A stretch of DNA of 64,000 nt from Sedimentibacter acidaminivorans (GCF_017873955.1 NZ_JAGGKS010000002.1:124001-188000); one strand, 5' to 3'; counted from the stretch's first letter, positions 1 to 9,643 are shown. The notes: generated by a model from the letters alone, not told the origin. Program-made: numbers and translations.

Positions 1-721
1 CAGTTATTTCATCTACTTCTGAAATGCTTAAATTCATATCTAACATCAAATTAATTATATTAGTTCCAAGACTTACCCCTACGCGATTTGCAATAAAATT
101 TGGTGTATCTTTGCATATTACTATGCCCTTACCTAAGATTTTTTCTCCAAATTCCTTCATAAACTCTACAATTTCAAGCAAAGTATCATCACAAGGTATA
201 ATCTCCATTAATTTCATATATCTTACAGGATTGAAAAAATGTGTACCCAACCAATATTGTCTAAATTCAATTGGCATATCCTTTGCTATATCATTTATAG
301 AAATACCCGAAGTGTTGCTACTCACTATAGTTTTAGGTCTAATATAAGGAAATATTTTTTTTAGTACTGTTTGTTTTACGCTAAGTTTTTCAGAAACAAC
401 TTCAACAATCCAATCGCATTCGGATAAAACACTTAGATTATCTTCCATATTGCCTATCATTATAAGGTTCTCGCTATTTTTATCCATGAGTGCTGCTGGT
501 TTGGCTTTTATTATAAACAGTTCTTTATTATTTGATGCAATCCTGTTTCTTACAACAGGCGACTGCAATGACAGACCCTTATCAATTTCCTCTTTTGTCA
601 GTTCCTTTGGAACAATATCCAATAGATAACTTTTAATACCAATATTCGCCAAATGTGAAGCTATACCTGACCCCATGGTTCCGGAACCGATAATAGCTAC
701 CTTTGTTATTTTTCTTTTCAT
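1..721 (-). CDS. 3-hydroxyacyl-CoA dehydrogenase, FadN-like (partial, C-terminus beyond window)
   Basis: The first 240 residues of an NAD-dependent 3-hydroxyacyl-CoA dehydrogenase; the frame is open at the left edge. The Rossmann motif GSGTMGSG is at residues 12-19. VSSNTSGISI and GTHFFNP follow, in the arrangement I know from Bacillus FadN/YusL, a roughly 790-residue enzyme with a crotonase-like C-terminal part. That part cannot be checked here. The start is the ATG at 721, preceded by GGAGG. It is the fourth gene of the dehydratase/CoA-transferase operon, 35 nt after the CoA-transferase. In that setting it would oxidise the 3-hydroxyacyl-CoA made after dehydration and hydration. Family call is firm; substrate is inferred. 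Confidence 0.85.
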   Translation of the reverse strand, partial: MKRKITKVAIIGSGTMGSGIASHLANIGIKSYLLDIVPKELTKEEIDKGLSLQSPVVRNRIASNNKELFIIKAKPAALMDKNSENLIMIGNMEDNLSVLSECDWIVEVVSEKLSVKQTVLKKIFPYIRPKTIVSSNTSGISINDIAKDMPIEFRQYWLGTHFFNPVRYMKLMEIIPCDDTLLEIVEFMKEFGEKILGKGIVICKDTPNFIANRVGVSLGTNIINLMLDMNLSISEVDEIT

Positions 722-756
722 ATGATTGCCTCCTGTATTATTGCATTACATTATTG

Positions 757-2097
757 TTATTTTTTATTGCTTTTAACCCATATTTTCATTTTCTCCGCTT
801 CTTTTATTAATTCGTCTCTTGAATCCGGATGAGCAATATCAATCAAAAGCTCTGCACGTTGCCAAGTTGTTTTTCCTTTAAGGTTAACAACCCCATATTC
901 TGTTACAATATAATTCACAATGCTTCTCGGAACAGTTACAATACCTCCATTTTTAATAGTAGGAACTATCCTATAGTTGCTTTTACCATCTTTATTCGAT
1001 GCCTTTGATGACATACATATAATACCTTTTCCTCCTATTGAATGAAAAGCTGAATAAATAAAATCAAGTTGCCCTCCCGTCCCTGTTATATGTCTAGTTC
1101 CATAAGATTCCGAACAAACCTGACCATATAAATCCACCTCTATAGCATTGTTTACAGCTATAAGTTTATCATGCTTTGATGCAATAAAAGGATCGTTAGT
1201 ATAATCCACCTGATAGCTTGCACAGGCAGGATTTCGGTTGATAAAATCATAAAGTTTTTGGCTTCCCATAGCAAATGTATAAACCATTTTTTCTTTATCA
1301 AACTTTTTACATTTACCTGTCATTACTCCAGATTCATACATATCTACATAAGCATCTACCAGCATCTCTGTATGACCGCCCAGATCTTTAAGATCAGATT
1401 TGGCAATCATTTTACCTACAGCATTTGGCATAGCCCCTATCCCAAGTTGAATAATAGATCCATTTTCAATCAATTCCACAATATACTCTGCAACTTTTTG
1501 ATCAACATCATCAGGTTCAGGACTCATAACTTCAATCAATGGTTTGCTATTCTCCTGAATAATAAAATCAACATCCGAAATATGTATTGATTCATTATTT
1601 CCCCCTAAACATATAGGAGCCTCCTCATTAACCTCAATTATTACTATTTTAGCTTTTTTTGCCACGCTTGAGTGAATTGAATTAGAAACACTGAAATTAA
1701 AATATCCTTTGTCATCCATCTTTGAAGTTGTTGTAACAAAAACATCAGGATTTAAATATTTCTCATATATAAATGGACCTTCATGATAAACCATCGGAAT
1801 ATAATAACATAGCTCCTTGTCATGAAGAACTCTACTACCTCCACTAAAATGCCAGTCGTTAAATATAAAATGTTCTCTTAAAGGATCACATTTGGCTACT
1901 TCTGCAATCCCCGGAAAACATACTGCTGATATCTTTACATCTTTAAGCTCATCTCTTCTTTCCGAAAGACTTTTATCAAAACCCAATGGTGCCATAACAA
2001 AATTTCCATAATGTACCCAATCACCTGACTTAACAATTTTTGCAGCATCTTTAGCTGTAACCATTTTATTTTTATACGTTTCCAAATACTTCATCAA
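757..2097 (-). CDS. 4-hydroxybutyrate/butyrate-type CoA-transferase
   Basis: A 446-residue member of the acetyl-CoA hydrolase/transferase family that includes 4-hydroxybutyrate CoA-transferase (AbfT) and butyryl-CoA:acetate CoA-transferase. It has GIGAMP at 219-224, HTEM at 242-245 with the presumed catalytic Glu244 that forms the glutamyl-CoA thioester, and the GGQLDF loop at 341-346. Length is normal for the family. It would move CoA from acetyl-CoA or another acyl-CoA onto the hydroxy acid that the neighbouring dehydratase uses. It lies 26 nt after the SDR gene. Sequence alone does not separate 4-hydroxybutyrate from other short hydroxy acids; the dehydratase two genes upstream favours the former. 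Confidence 0.85.
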   Translation of the reverse strand: MMKYLETYKNKMVTAKDAAKIVKSGDWVHYGNFVMAPLGFDKSLSERRDELKDVKISAVCFPGIAEVAKCDPLREHFIFNDWHFSGGSRVLHDKELCYYIPMVYHEGPFIYEKYLNPDVFVTTTSKMDDKGYFNFSVSNSIHSSVAKKAKIVIIEVNEEAPICLGGNNESIHISDVDFIIQENSKPLIEVMSPEPDDVDQKVAEYIVELIENGSIIQLGIGAMPNAVGKMIAKSDLKDLGGHTEMLVDAYVDMYESGVMTGKCKKFDKEKMVYTFAMGSQKLYDFINRNPACASYQVDYTNDPFIASKHDKLIAVNNAIEVDLYGQVCSESYGTRHITGTGGQLDFIYSAFHSIGGKGIICMSSKASNKDGKSNYRIVPTIKNGGIVTVPRSIVNYIVTEYGVVNLKGKTTWQRAELLIDIAHPDSRDELIKEAEKMKIWVKSNKK

Positions 2098-2123
2098 GAA
2101 ATCTCCTCATATAATAATTGTTA

Positions 2124-2888
2124 TTACAATGTGTGCCTTCCACCGTCAGCAATTATGGTCTCACCTGTAATATACTTCGAATAATCTGATGCTAAAAACA
2201 TCACAACATTTGCTATCTCTTCAACCTCTCCCAATCTCCTCATTGGAGTTAATCCAGTTAATATTTTGTAACTTTTCTCATCTTTCAAAATCGGCTCTGT
2301 CATTGGAGTCGGAACATATCCAGGTGCGACAGCATTTACTCGAATATTGTATTTAGACCATTCTACCGCCAATCCTTTTGTCATATGTATAACTCCTGAT
2401 TTAGCAGCCATATAAGGTACCAGTTTAGCTGAAGATATAACCCCTCCAAGAGATGCAATATTTATTATATTTCCACTCTTTTGTTTAGCCATGACTCTTC
2501 CTGCCAATTGAGAAGTAAAAAAAACACCTTTCAAATCAATATTTATCACTTCATCCCACTCTTTTTCAGTTACATCAAAAGAAGATTTGGTAATACCAAC
2601 TCCAGCATTATTAACCAATATGTCAATTCTGCCAAAACATTCTACTGTTTTATCTATCATTTTTTCCACTTGTTCTCTTTTACTTACATCTGCAGAAAAA
2701 GCCAATACTTTTCTTCCAATTTTACGCAATTCTTCAGCTACTTTTTCACAATCATCATTATGCCTACTATTGACTACCACATCCGCTCCGTTTTTTGCAA
2801 GAAGCATCGCCATTCCATATCCAAGCCCTTTTGTACTACCTGTAATAATAGCTACCTTACCCGTAAAATCATAGGATTGTTTATTCAT
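2124..2888 (-). CDS. Short-chain dehydrogenase/reductase
   Basis: A classical SDR of 254 residues. It has the TGxxxGLG cofactor motif at 16-23, NNAG at 93-96, catalytic Ser146 and the Tyr159-x3-Lys163 pair, and ends with the usual GETIIADGG segment. Start ATG at 2888 follows an AAGGTG ribosome site. It sits between the dehydratase (24 nt upstream) and the CoA-transferase, so it is very likely co-transcribed. Possible roles are interconversion of a hydroxy acid and its semialdehyde, or of a 3-hydroxyacyl and 3-oxoacyl thioester. The sequence does not decide between them. Confidence 0.85.
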   Translation of the reverse strand: MNKQSYDFTGKVAIITGSTKGLGYGMAMLLAKNGADVVVNSRHNDDCEKVAEELRKIGRKVLAFSADVSKREQVEKMIDKTVECFGRIDILVNNAGVGITKSSFDVTEKEWDEVINIDLKGVFFTSQLAGRVMAKQKSGNIINIASLGGVISSAKLVPYMAAKSGVIHMTKGLAVEWSKYNIRVNAVAPGYVPTPMTEPILKDEKSYKILTGLTPMRRLGEVEEIANVVMFLASDYSKYITGETIIADGGRHTL

Positions 2889-2912
2889 TTTGCACCTTCT
2901 TTCTTACCTTTT

Positions 2913-4349
2913 TTACTTTTCATCATCTTCTATTCCAGCTAAATATTTGACAATATTCTTTTTGGACTCAATATCATAAAAACTTCTTATTCCTATTTTT
3001 TCCATTATAGGAGATCCTCCTCCATGTACTCCTGCATATTGATATACCGCTCCCATAGATGAACATGAATAGTCAGATATAAATCTGAATAATTTATGTT
3101 GATTTTCCGCACTAATTTCTGGATTTCTCATGATATATTTTTCCATATATTCTTTTGTAGCTTCATTGATGAAATCATTCTCAGGTGGTAAAGTTGCTGG
3201 CAATCCTCCTGAAATTGAAGCGAGTATTTCGTATTCATGATATATATTTACCCCTGCAAAATATCTTCCACAATTGCTGTAAAGAAAGTTTGGCTCTAAA
3301 GCGCCAGCAGCATTTTTCTTAGATGTAGCTGCAGCTGCGACACCTGATCCATATACTATTTCTGCTGTTACCATCAATTCTGCAACCTCATCCACTACGT
3401 GTGGCTCTTTACCTATCCCATTATAGTCAGCAACTAATGCTGTAGCCCCCATCATTATGTCTGTTACTGCTGGTTTACATCCACAATAACTGAAACGATG
3501 ATTGTTTGCAAAAGCCAAAGCAAGTCTACCCGCAAACTTAGTCTCTCCGCACATAAATACCCTTTCCCATGGAACAAAAACATTATCAAATACAGTCATT
3601 GAATCACATGCTCCATATTTAGTAAAAGGTGCATCATATTTAACTCTCGGTCTAGGTGATGTTGACCTACATACCAATGTAACTCCTTCGGTATCTGCTG
3701 GTATAGCAAACGCCACTGCCCAGTCACTTTCTTCCTTACCCATCATTCTTGTTGGAATAGCAATAATTTCATCTGCATAAGGTGCAATAGTATTATGAGC
3801 CTTGCATCCAGATACAATAATTCCATTTTCCTTTTTCTCCACTATTCTGAGATATAAATCTGGATCTTGCTGTTCCGAAGGTCGTTTTGATCTGTCACCT
3901 TTAACATCTGTTTGAGCAGCATTTCCGATTAAATCATTTTCTTGATAATACTTTAAATATTTCACAAGTCTCTCATGATAATCAGTACCATAGGCAACAT
4001 CTATTTCTTTAGTTGTACCATACAAAGCGTTTATAGCATCGCATCCCATGCATCTTTGGATGCATCCTCCTACTTTCCCACAAAGAGTACGAATCATTTT
4101 TTGCTTAGACATAAGATCCTCTTGACTATGGTATATGTGACTAAATCTATTTATCTTTTCTCCTGTAAGATGAGATGTGGTAGTAACAAGATTTTCATAC
4201 TCAGGATCTCGAGCCGCATCAAAAGTGACTCCTACAGTGTTGATACCTGGTTCTAACAAAGCATCATCCCTACTTCTAAGTTTACCGTCTATATAAATAT
4301 TCGGCCTCATATTTTTTAATTTCTCTTTATACTCTTCAAATGTCCTCAT
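2913..4349 (-). CDS. abfD: 4-hydroxybutyryl-CoA dehydratase / vinylacetyl-CoA isomerase family
   Basis: A 478-residue flavin and [4Fe-4S] dehydratase. The cluster ligands known from Clostridium aminobutyricum AbfD (Cys99, Cys103, His292, Cys299) have counterparts here with identical spacing: Cys96, Cys100, His284 and Cys291. An extra Cys103 follows. The enzyme dehydrates 4-hydroxybutyryl-CoA through a radical mechanism and isomerises vinylacetyl-CoA, giving crotonyl-CoA. It is the first gene of the operon, with AGGAGG before the ATG and a sigma-54 promoter about 40 nt upstream. Family assignment is secure; relatives acting on other 4-hydroxyacyl-CoA substrates cannot be excluded. Confidence 0.88.
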   Translation of the reverse strand: MRTFEEYKEKLKNMRPNIYIDGKLRSRDDALLEPGINTVGVTFDAARDPEYENLVTTTSHLTGEKINRFSHIYHSQEDLMSKQKMIRTLCGKVGGCIQRCMGCDAINALYGTTKEIDVAYGTDYHERLVKYLKYYQENDLIGNAAQTDVKGDRSKRPSEQQDPDLYLRIVEKKENGIIVSGCKAHNTIAPYADEIIAIPTRMMGKEESDWAVAFAIPADTEGVTLVCRSTSPRPRVKYDAPFTKYGACDSMTVFDNVFVPWERVFMCGETKFAGRLALAFANNHRFSYCGCKPAVTDIMMGATALVADYNGIGKEPHVVDEVAELMVTAEIVYGSGVAAAATSKKNAAGALEPNFLYSNCGRYFAGVNIYHEYEILASISGGLPATLPPENDFINEATKEYMEKYIMRNPEISAENQHKLFRFISDYSCSSMGAVYQYAGVHGGGSPIMEKIGIRSFYDIESKKNIVKYLAGIEDDEK

Positions 4350-4386
4350 AACTTCCTCCTAATTTATTTTACATATGAATTATATT

Positions 4387-4402
4387 AGCAAAAACTATGC
4401 CA
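4387..4402 (-). promoter_or_regulatory. Sigma-54 (-24/-12) promoter of the dehydratase operon
   Basis: On the minus strand the segment reads TGGCATAGTTTTTGCT. The GG and GC doublets stand 11 nt apart, as the sigma-54 consensus TGGCAC-N5-TTGC requires. Predicted transcription start is near 4376, giving an untranslated leader of about 27 nt before abfD. The divergent gene encodes a sigma-54 activator, which supports the call. Confidence 0.8.
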
Positions 4403-4430
4403 TAGGTTTAATACTACTATTAAATTAATT

Positions 4431-4490
4431 TGTGACATAATGGCACTAATAATTGACATATTGGCATAAATGTGACATTATGTCACATTT
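4431..4490. promoter_or_regulatory. Three phased dyads, likely activator binding sites
   Basis: A perfect 23-bp palindrome (4468-4490) has arms AAATGTGACAT around a single T. An imperfect copy (TGTGACAT-A-ATGGCACT) is centred at 4439 and a weaker one at 4460. The centres are 21 and 19 bp apart, about two helical turns each. They lie roughly 30-90 bp upstream of the -24 element, where an enhancer-binding protein would bind. They may also control the divergent regulator gene. Confidence 0.7.
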
Positions 4491-4683
4491 TAATACTAAA
4501 ATTAATTAGAAATTTTCATTTCCTTTATTCATTTTCTTGATATTAATAAGTATAATTATATAACTAGAGTTAGAATCTAATTTTTAGTAAACTTCTAAGT
4601 TATTTTGTTTATTAAAACTTTATTTTACAACTTTTATTTGACATGATATACTTAAAATATAAAAATAATAAAGGGTGAAAAAC

Positions 4684-6639
4684 ATGAACGATAATTATAG
4701 TAATATGTCATTGGAAGAAATTAAAAAAATGTGGCACAAGCTTCATGAAAACCCAGAATTACGAAATATGCTAAGACCTGAAATACTTCATTCATGGGAC
4801 AGAAGCTTTAAAAATCAAGTATCAGCCTATTCAAAGAAAACGTTTCATCTGTATTCTAAAGAAGAATATTCTTATGCTCTCCAAAAATCTAAAGACCTAA
4901 TTGATTGTGCTTTTCCTGTTATGGAAAACCTTGTCCAGTTTATGCAAGATACAGGATTTGTTGTATGTCTAACTGATCCTAATTTAGTTATACTCAAAGT
5001 ATTAGGAGACAAGAAATCCATGGAGTGGGCTCAAAAATCAAATCTAATCGAAAGGTCAGTTTGGAATGAAGATTTAGTTGGAACAAACACTGGAACATTG
5101 GCCATAGAATTGTCAAAACCTATATCACTTTACGGTTATGAACATTACTGTTTATCAAATGTTGTATCCACAGCTTCAGGTTGTCCTATTTTCGAAAATG
5201 ACAAAATAATAGGTGTTATTGGGATGGTTGCACCTTACGATAAAATAAAAAATCAACATACCCTTGGAATGGTTTCTGTCGCAGCTAAGCAAATACAGTC
5301 AGCAATTTTACTAAAAAGAATTTATCAATATCAACAGGTTATCCTAAATTCTATGTCTGATGGTGTAATTGCAATTAATGATGTAGGAAACATTACTTTT
5401 ATCAATAAGAAATGCAAACACTTACTCAGTTTAAACCATGATAATTTAGTTGGTTCAAACCTCCTTTCTGTTCTAGGTAACAGTAATGATAATTTATATT
5501 TTATTGAAACAGTAACAAAAGAAATTACAATAACAGATGAATTTTTTGTTATAAGTAGTGGTAAAACGAAAATAAAATGTAATATAACATCGACTCCTAT
5601 TAAAAGTTCAAATAATTTAGAAAAGGGAAATGTTTTGATCATAAGAGAATATGAGAGAAGTAACCATTTAGTCAAAAAATGGATTGGGCGTAGTAATAAA
5701 ATGACTTTCCATAACATTATCACTAGTAATGATAGTTTTAAAAAAATAATAGAAAAAGCAAAAATAGCATCATATTCAAGTTCTAACATATTGCTTCTTG
5801 GCGAAAGCGGTACAGGAAAAGATGTACTAGCCCAAGCAATACACAATGAAAGCCACCGTAAAAACAACCCTTTTGTTGCTATAAATTGCGCTGCATTACC
5901 AAGAGAACTTCTTTCAAGCGAACTTTTCGGTTATGAAGATGGAGCTTTTACGGGTGCAAAAAAAGGTGGTAATATAGGTAAAATCGAATTAGCTGATCAA
6001 GGAACTTTATTTTTGGATGAAATCGGTGATATCCCTTTAGATTTACAAGTTACTTTATTGAGAGTCATTGAAGAAAAAAGCATTGTAAGATTAGGAGGAA
6101 ACAAACTCATACCAGTCAATATTAGAATTATTGCAGCAACAAATAAAGATTTAGAAGTAGAAATCTCAAAAAATAAATTCAGGTTAGATTTGTATTATAG
6201 ACTTGGTGTAATTAAGCTTAAAATTCCTCCATTAAGAGAAAGACCTGAAGATATATTAATACTAACAGATTATTTTTTAAAGAATATTTGCTCAAGATTT
6301 AACAAACCTTTAAAAAACCTTTCAAAAGAAGCAAAAGAAGTATTTTTAAATTATCAGTGGCCAGGAAATGTACGGGAATTACAAAATGTTTTAGAAAGTT
6401 CCATTCAATTATCTCCATGTAATGAAATAACTTATACCGATATTAAGGGATACATCAATATTAACAATCAACATCTTTCAACAACAAATGACACCTATTT
6501 GCATAAAATACCTGAAATAGAAAAGAAAATGATTGAAAGATATCTTAATGAAAAGTTTACCAAGGATGAAATAGCCAAAATTTTAGGTATTTCTAGAAGA
6601 ACTTTATATAGAAGATTAGAAAAATATAAACTTAAATAA
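4684..6639 (+). CDS. Sigma-54-dependent transcriptional activator (GAF-PAS-AAA+-HTH)
   Basis: A 651-residue enhancer-binding protein. Residues about 70-210 form a GAF-like sensor of the AcoR/PrdR type, about 215-325 a PAS domain, about 345-580 the AAA+ module, and 610-651 a Fis-type helix-turn-helix. The AAA+ part carries Walker A GESGTGKD (373-380), the sigma-54 contact loop GAFTGA (420-425) and Walker [10 protein letters not shown] chose ATG 4684 because AAGGGTG precedes it; a GTG nine bases upstream would overlap that site. It diverges from the abfD operon and presumably activates it when the sensor domains bind a ligand, which is not identified. Confidence 0.9.
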   Translation: MNDNYSNMSLEEIKKMWHKLHENPELRNMLRPEILHSWDRSFKNQVSAYSKKTFHLYSKEEYSYALQKSKDLIDCAFPVMENLVQFMQDTGFVVCLTDPNLVILKVLGDKKSMEWAQKSNLIERSVWNEDLVGTNTGTLAIELSKPISLYGYEHYCLSNVVSTASGCPIFENDKIIGVIGMVAPYDKIKNQHTLGMVSVAAKQIQSAILLKRIYQYQQVILNSMSDGVIAINDVGNITFINKKCKHLLSLNHDNLVGSNLLSVLGNSNDNLYFIETVTKEITITDEFFVISSGKTKIKCNITSTPIKSSNNLEKGNVLIIREYERSNHLVKKWIGRSNKMTFHNIITSNDSFKKIIEKAKIASYSSSNILLLGESGTGKDVLAQAIHNESHRKNNPFVAINCAALPRELLSSELFGYEDGAFTGAKKGGNIGKIELADQGTLFLDEIGDIPLDLQVTLLRVIEEKSIVRLGGNKLIPVNIRIIAATNKDLEVEISKNKFRLDLYYRLGVIKLKIPPLRERPEDILILTDYFLKNICSRFNKPLKNLSKEAKEVFLNYQWPGNVRELQNVLESSIQLSPCNEITYTDIKGYININNQHLSTTNDTYLHKIPEIEKKMIERYLNEKFTKDEIAKILGISRRTLYRRLEKYKLK

Positions 6640-6640
6640 T

Positions 6641-6719
6641 AGTGACAATAAATAGAGTGAATAGATAAAACTGCTTATCGCTCTATTTTCACTCACTCAC
6701 TTTATTTACTGTCACTTCT
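6641..6719 (+). terminator. Long imperfect inverted repeat after the activator gene
   Basis: AGTGACAATAAATA at the left and TATTTACTGTCACT at the right pair almost perfectly, with further AGTGA/TCACT matches inside. There is no clear T-run, so termination is probable rather than certain. Confidence 0.5.
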
Positions 6720-6780
6720 TAATTAAATGGTAAATTTAAAACATATAAAATAAAAATATAAAAAAAATATAAAATTTTTC

Positions 6781-6809
6781 TTTACAAAATCTAAAACATC
6801 ATTTATAAT
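6781..6809 (+). promoter_or_regulatory. Promoter of tRNA-Leu
   Basis: TTTACA (6781-6786), 17 nt spacer, TATAAT (6804-6809); transcription would start about 13 nt before the tRNA. Confidence 0.75.
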
Positions 6810-6828
6810 AATAAAGCGCTGTAAAATT

Positions 6829-6914
6829 GCGGTTGTGGCGGAACGGCAGACGCACTAGCTTGAGGGGCTAGCGAATGTATATTCGTGGGGGTTCAAATCC
6901 CCCCGACCGCACCA
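6829..6914 (+). tRNA. tRNA-Leu (anticodon GAG)
   Basis: An 86-nt class II tRNA with encoded CCA. The acceptor stem GCGGTTG pairs with CGACCGC. The anticodon stem-loop reads CTAG-CTTGAGG-GGCTAG in outline, with GAG in the middle. A long variable arm (AATGTATATT region) and the TTCAAAT T-loop complete the structure. It stands alone between its own promoter and a terminator. Confidence 0.95.
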
Positions 6915-6922
6915 TAAAGAGT

Positions 6923-6968
6923 AAAAACAAATCTACTTTTACTTAGCTAAAATTAGATTTGTTTTTTT
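6923..6968 (+). terminator. Intrinsic terminator of tRNA-Leu
   Basis: AAAAACAAATCTA (6923-6935) pairs with TAGATTTGTTTTT (6954-6966) and ends in a T-run. Confidence 0.85.
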
Positions 6969-6980
6969 ATTGCTAATTTA

Positions 6981-7019
6981 TTGATATGGTATTTCTCTTA
7001 TGTTATAATTGATATAACA
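6981..7019 (+). promoter_or_regulatory. Promoter with overlapping dyad, DtxR-like gene
   Basis: TTGATA (6981-6986), 17 nt, then an extended -10 TATAAT (7004-7009). A TGTTAT-N7-ATAACA dyad (7001-7019) covers the -10 and the start region and could be an autoregulatory operator. It does not match the GTTAGC-type sites at the feo genes. Confidence 0.65.
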
Positions 7020-7041
7020 ATATAAAATACGAGGTGTTTAT

Positions 7042-7413
7042 ATGATTCATGAGTCTGGTGAAGATTATTTAGAAACTATATTACTTCTTTATAGTAGAAA
7101 TGGATATGTTCGTTCAATCGATATAGCTAATGAACTAAACTATACAAAGCCTAGCGTTAGTCGTGCCATGAGCATTTTAAAAAAATCAAATTACATAGAA
7201 ATAGATAAAAGCGGACATATATTGCTTACAGATAAAGGAAAGCTTACTGCTGAAAAAATAGCCGAAAGACATAAATTTATAGCTGAATTTTTAATAAATG
7301 TCTTAGGTGTTTCTAAGGAAAATGCATATAATGATTCTTGTCGAATCGAACATGTAATTAGTGAAGAAAGTTTTCAACAAATAAAGGAATATTTAAAAAC
7401 TACTGTAAATTAG
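7042..7413 (+). CDS. DtxR/MntR-family metal-responsive regulator
   Basis: A 123-residue protein with the winged-helix N-terminus typical of DtxR/MntR (SGEDYLETI, then a helix-turn-helix around TKPSVSRAMSILKK) followed by the metal-binding dimerisation helices (ERHKFIAEFL, CRIEHVIS). It lacks the C-terminal SH3/FeoA-like domain of long DtxR proteins, as MntR does. It converges on feoB. The two feo-associated palindromes make iron-dependent repression of feoAAB its most likely job. Manganese sensing is the alternative. Confidence 0.85.
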   Translation: MIHESGEDYLETILLLYSRNGYVRSIDIANELNYTKPSVSRAMSILKKSNYIEIDKSGHILLTDKGKLTAEKIAERHKFIAEFLINVLGVSKENAYNDSCRIEHVISEESFQQIKEYLKTTVN

Positions 7414-7439
7414 CTACAGTAGTTTTTATTTTTTTTGTA
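7395..7439. terminator. Bidirectional terminator, dtxR-like gene / feoB
   Basis: AAAAACTACTGTA (7395-7407) pairs perfectly with TACAGTAGTTTTT (7415-7427), overlapping the end of the regulator gene and followed by T-runs. It can serve both convergent genes. Confidence 0.8.
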
Positions 7440-7467
7440 AGCATATTTTTATAAATTCATGTTACTT

Positions 7468-9630
7468 TTATGCTTTAGCATATTTTTTTATAGTTTTAAA
7501 TTTATTAGCAACTACAGTAATAATTGAAATAGCAATAAATACACCAAATACTATCAATACTATATCTCCATTTACTACAGCATTTTCTGATACTTCTTCC
7601 ATTATAGATATATCCAATACCTTTTTTTGAGTTGCATTAGTTCCTTTTAACATATAGCTTCCTATAACGTTTATTAAAAATGCTACAATATATGCAACCC
7701 CCGTTTGATATCCAATTGCAATAAGCGTCCATTTCCAACTTCTCATCTCTGTTTTAATTGCACCTATAGCTGCAAAGCAAGGAGCCGCAAATAATGTGAA
7801 AATCATAAATGCAAAAGCTGTTACCTGTGTAAATTCTATTGGAATAACACTTCCTACTGACGCAAAAGTTGCTACTACAACTTCTTTAGCGATAAGACCA
7901 GTAACTGAAGCAACAGATGCAGCCCAAGTTTCTCCAAATCCAAGTGGTATAAATATCCATCTTATAGCTTCCCCTAAGCTTGCCAACATGCTTTCTTCGA
8001 TTCTTTCAGCTCCTAAATATTCCAATGAAAAGCTAAAGCTTTGCAAAAACCAAAGAGCTGTACATGCTACGAATATTATCGTTCCTGCTTTTTTTATAAA
8101 CGACTTTCCTTTTTCCCACATATGAATCGATACACCTTTTAATCTTGGAAGCTTATAATTTGGCAACTCCATTATAAATGGAGCTGGTTCTCCAGCAAAT
8201 AACCTTGTTCTCTTAAGTATAATACCTGAAAAGATTACAGCACTAATCCCTATTAAATACATTGAAGGCCCAACCCATGAAGCATCCGGGAACATTAATG
8301 CTATAAACATTGCAAAAACAGGTAGTTTCGCACCACATGGTATAAACGGAGTTAGCATAATTGTCATCTTTCTATCTTTTTCATTTTCTATTGTTCTACT
8401 TGCCATTAATCCTGGTATTGAACACCCCGTTCCTATTAACATAGGAATGAAAGACTTGCCTGAAAGACCAAATTTACGGAATATTCTATCCATAATGAAC
8501 GCTACTCTTGACATGTATCCACTGTCCTCTAAAAGTGATAAGAAAAAGAATAAAATCATAAGTTGTGGCACAAATGTAAATATTGCACCAATACTACCAA
8601 TAATACCATTTACCACTAAATCTATCGTCCATACTGATGCATCTAAATAATTTAGTATTGATTCTGCAGAATTTTGAATAAATGAAACAATTAATTCAAC
8701 ATATCCTATTGTCATATCTCCAATTGTTGTAATTGATATATAGTAAACAACCCACATTATTGCAAAAAAAATTGGGAGAGCAGTCCATTTGTTCGTTAAA
8801 ATACTATCTACTTTATTTGATACAGTCGTGTTACTATTAATTTTTTTTACAACACATTCCTTTATTATTTTTCCTATGTATTCATATCGTTCATTAGTTA
8901 TGATACTTTCAGAATCATCATCATATTTTTTTTCAAGTTTGTCAATTATAGTATCAATTTCTGTTTTAATACCTTCTGGTAAATTAATATCTTTTACAAC
9001 TTTTGCATCTCTTTCAAAAATCTTAATTGCTAACCACTCAGAATTTTGGGTACAATCATAATTATCATAAATATTCTCTATTTCAGAGATGGCATCCTGA
9101 ACAGGTTTGCTAAATTTGTTTTGAATCAAATTGTAACTATTTTTTTTAGCTACTTCTATGGCTTTGTTCATTAACGCCTTAACTCCTAGACCATTAATAG
9201 CTGAAATTTCTGCTATTGGACAATTTAGCTCATTAGATAATTTTTCAACATTTATCTCGGTTCCTATTTTTTTAACTATATCCATCATATTAAGAGCTAT
9301 TATCATTGGTATTTTTAGTTCTGTTAATTGTGATGACAAGTAGAGATTTCTTTCTAAGTTTGTTCCATCAACTATATTTATTATTACATCTGGTCTTTCC
9401 TTAATTAAATAATCTCTTGTAATTACTTCTTCTAATGTGTATGGAGACAAGGAATAAATTCCCGGCAAATCTACTATAGTAATATCCTTATACCCTTTTA
9501 ATTTACCTTCTTTTTTTTCTACTGTTACTCCAGGCCAGTTACCCACATATTGTGAACTGCCCGTTAATTCATTAAAAAGTGTTGTTTTGCCTGAATTTGG
9601 ATTTCCTGCAAGTGCAATTTTCGTAATCAT
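7468..9630 (-). CDS. feoB: Ferrous iron transporter FeoB
   Basis: A 720-residue membrane Fe(II) transporter. The N-terminal G-protein domain has G1 GNPNSGKT (9-16), DLPG and NMMD motifs, then a helical spacer. The membrane part starts near residue 285 and contains the Gate motifs (for example GTGCSIPGLMASR and the later APCFAAIGA segment). Length matches the family. It is the last gene of feoA-feoA-feoB; a GTTAGC-N4-GCTAAC dyad lies in the 50-nt gap upstream, which suggests separate metal control of feoB. Confidence 0.95.
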   Translation of the reverse strand: MITKIALAGNPNSGKTTLFNELTGSSQYVGNWPGVTVEKKEGKLKGYKDITIVDLPGIYSLSPYTLEEVITRDYLIKERPDVIINIVDGTNLERNLYLSSQLTELKIPMIIALNMMDIVKKIGTEINVEKLSNELNCPIAEISAINGLGVKALMNKAIEVAKKNSYNLIQNKFSKPVQDAISEIENIYDNYDCTQNSEWLAIKIFERDAKVVKDINLPEGIKTEIDTIIDKLEKKYDDDSESIITNERYEYIGKIIKECVVKKINSNTTVSNKVDSILTNKWTALPIFFAIMWVVYYISITTIGDMTIGYVELIVSFIQNSAESILNYLDASVWTIDLVVNGIIGSIGAIFTFVPQLMILFFFLSLLEDSGYMSRVAFIMDRIFRKFGLSGKSFIPMLIGTGCSIPGLMASRTIENEKDRKMTIMLTPFIPCGAKLPVFAMFIALMFPDASWVGPSMYLIGISAVIFSGIILKRTRLFAGEPAPFIMELPNYKLPRLKGVSIHMWEKGKSFIKKAGTIIFVACTALWFLQSFSFSLEYLGAERIEESMLASLGEAIRWIFIPLGFGETWAASVASVTGLIAKEVVVATFASVGSVIPIEFTQVTAFAFMIFTLFAAPCFAAIGAIKTEMRSWKWTLIAIGYQTGVAYIVAFLINVIGSYMLKGTNATQKKVLDISIMEEVSENAVVNGDIVLIVFGVFIAISIITVVANKFKTIKKYAKA

Positions 9631-9643
9631 TAATACCTCCTAT

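Noticed and set aside
24-347. Plus-strand open frame in the first 350 bases
   Set aside because: It lies antisense to the FadN-like dehydrogenase, which has clear protein motifs throughout.
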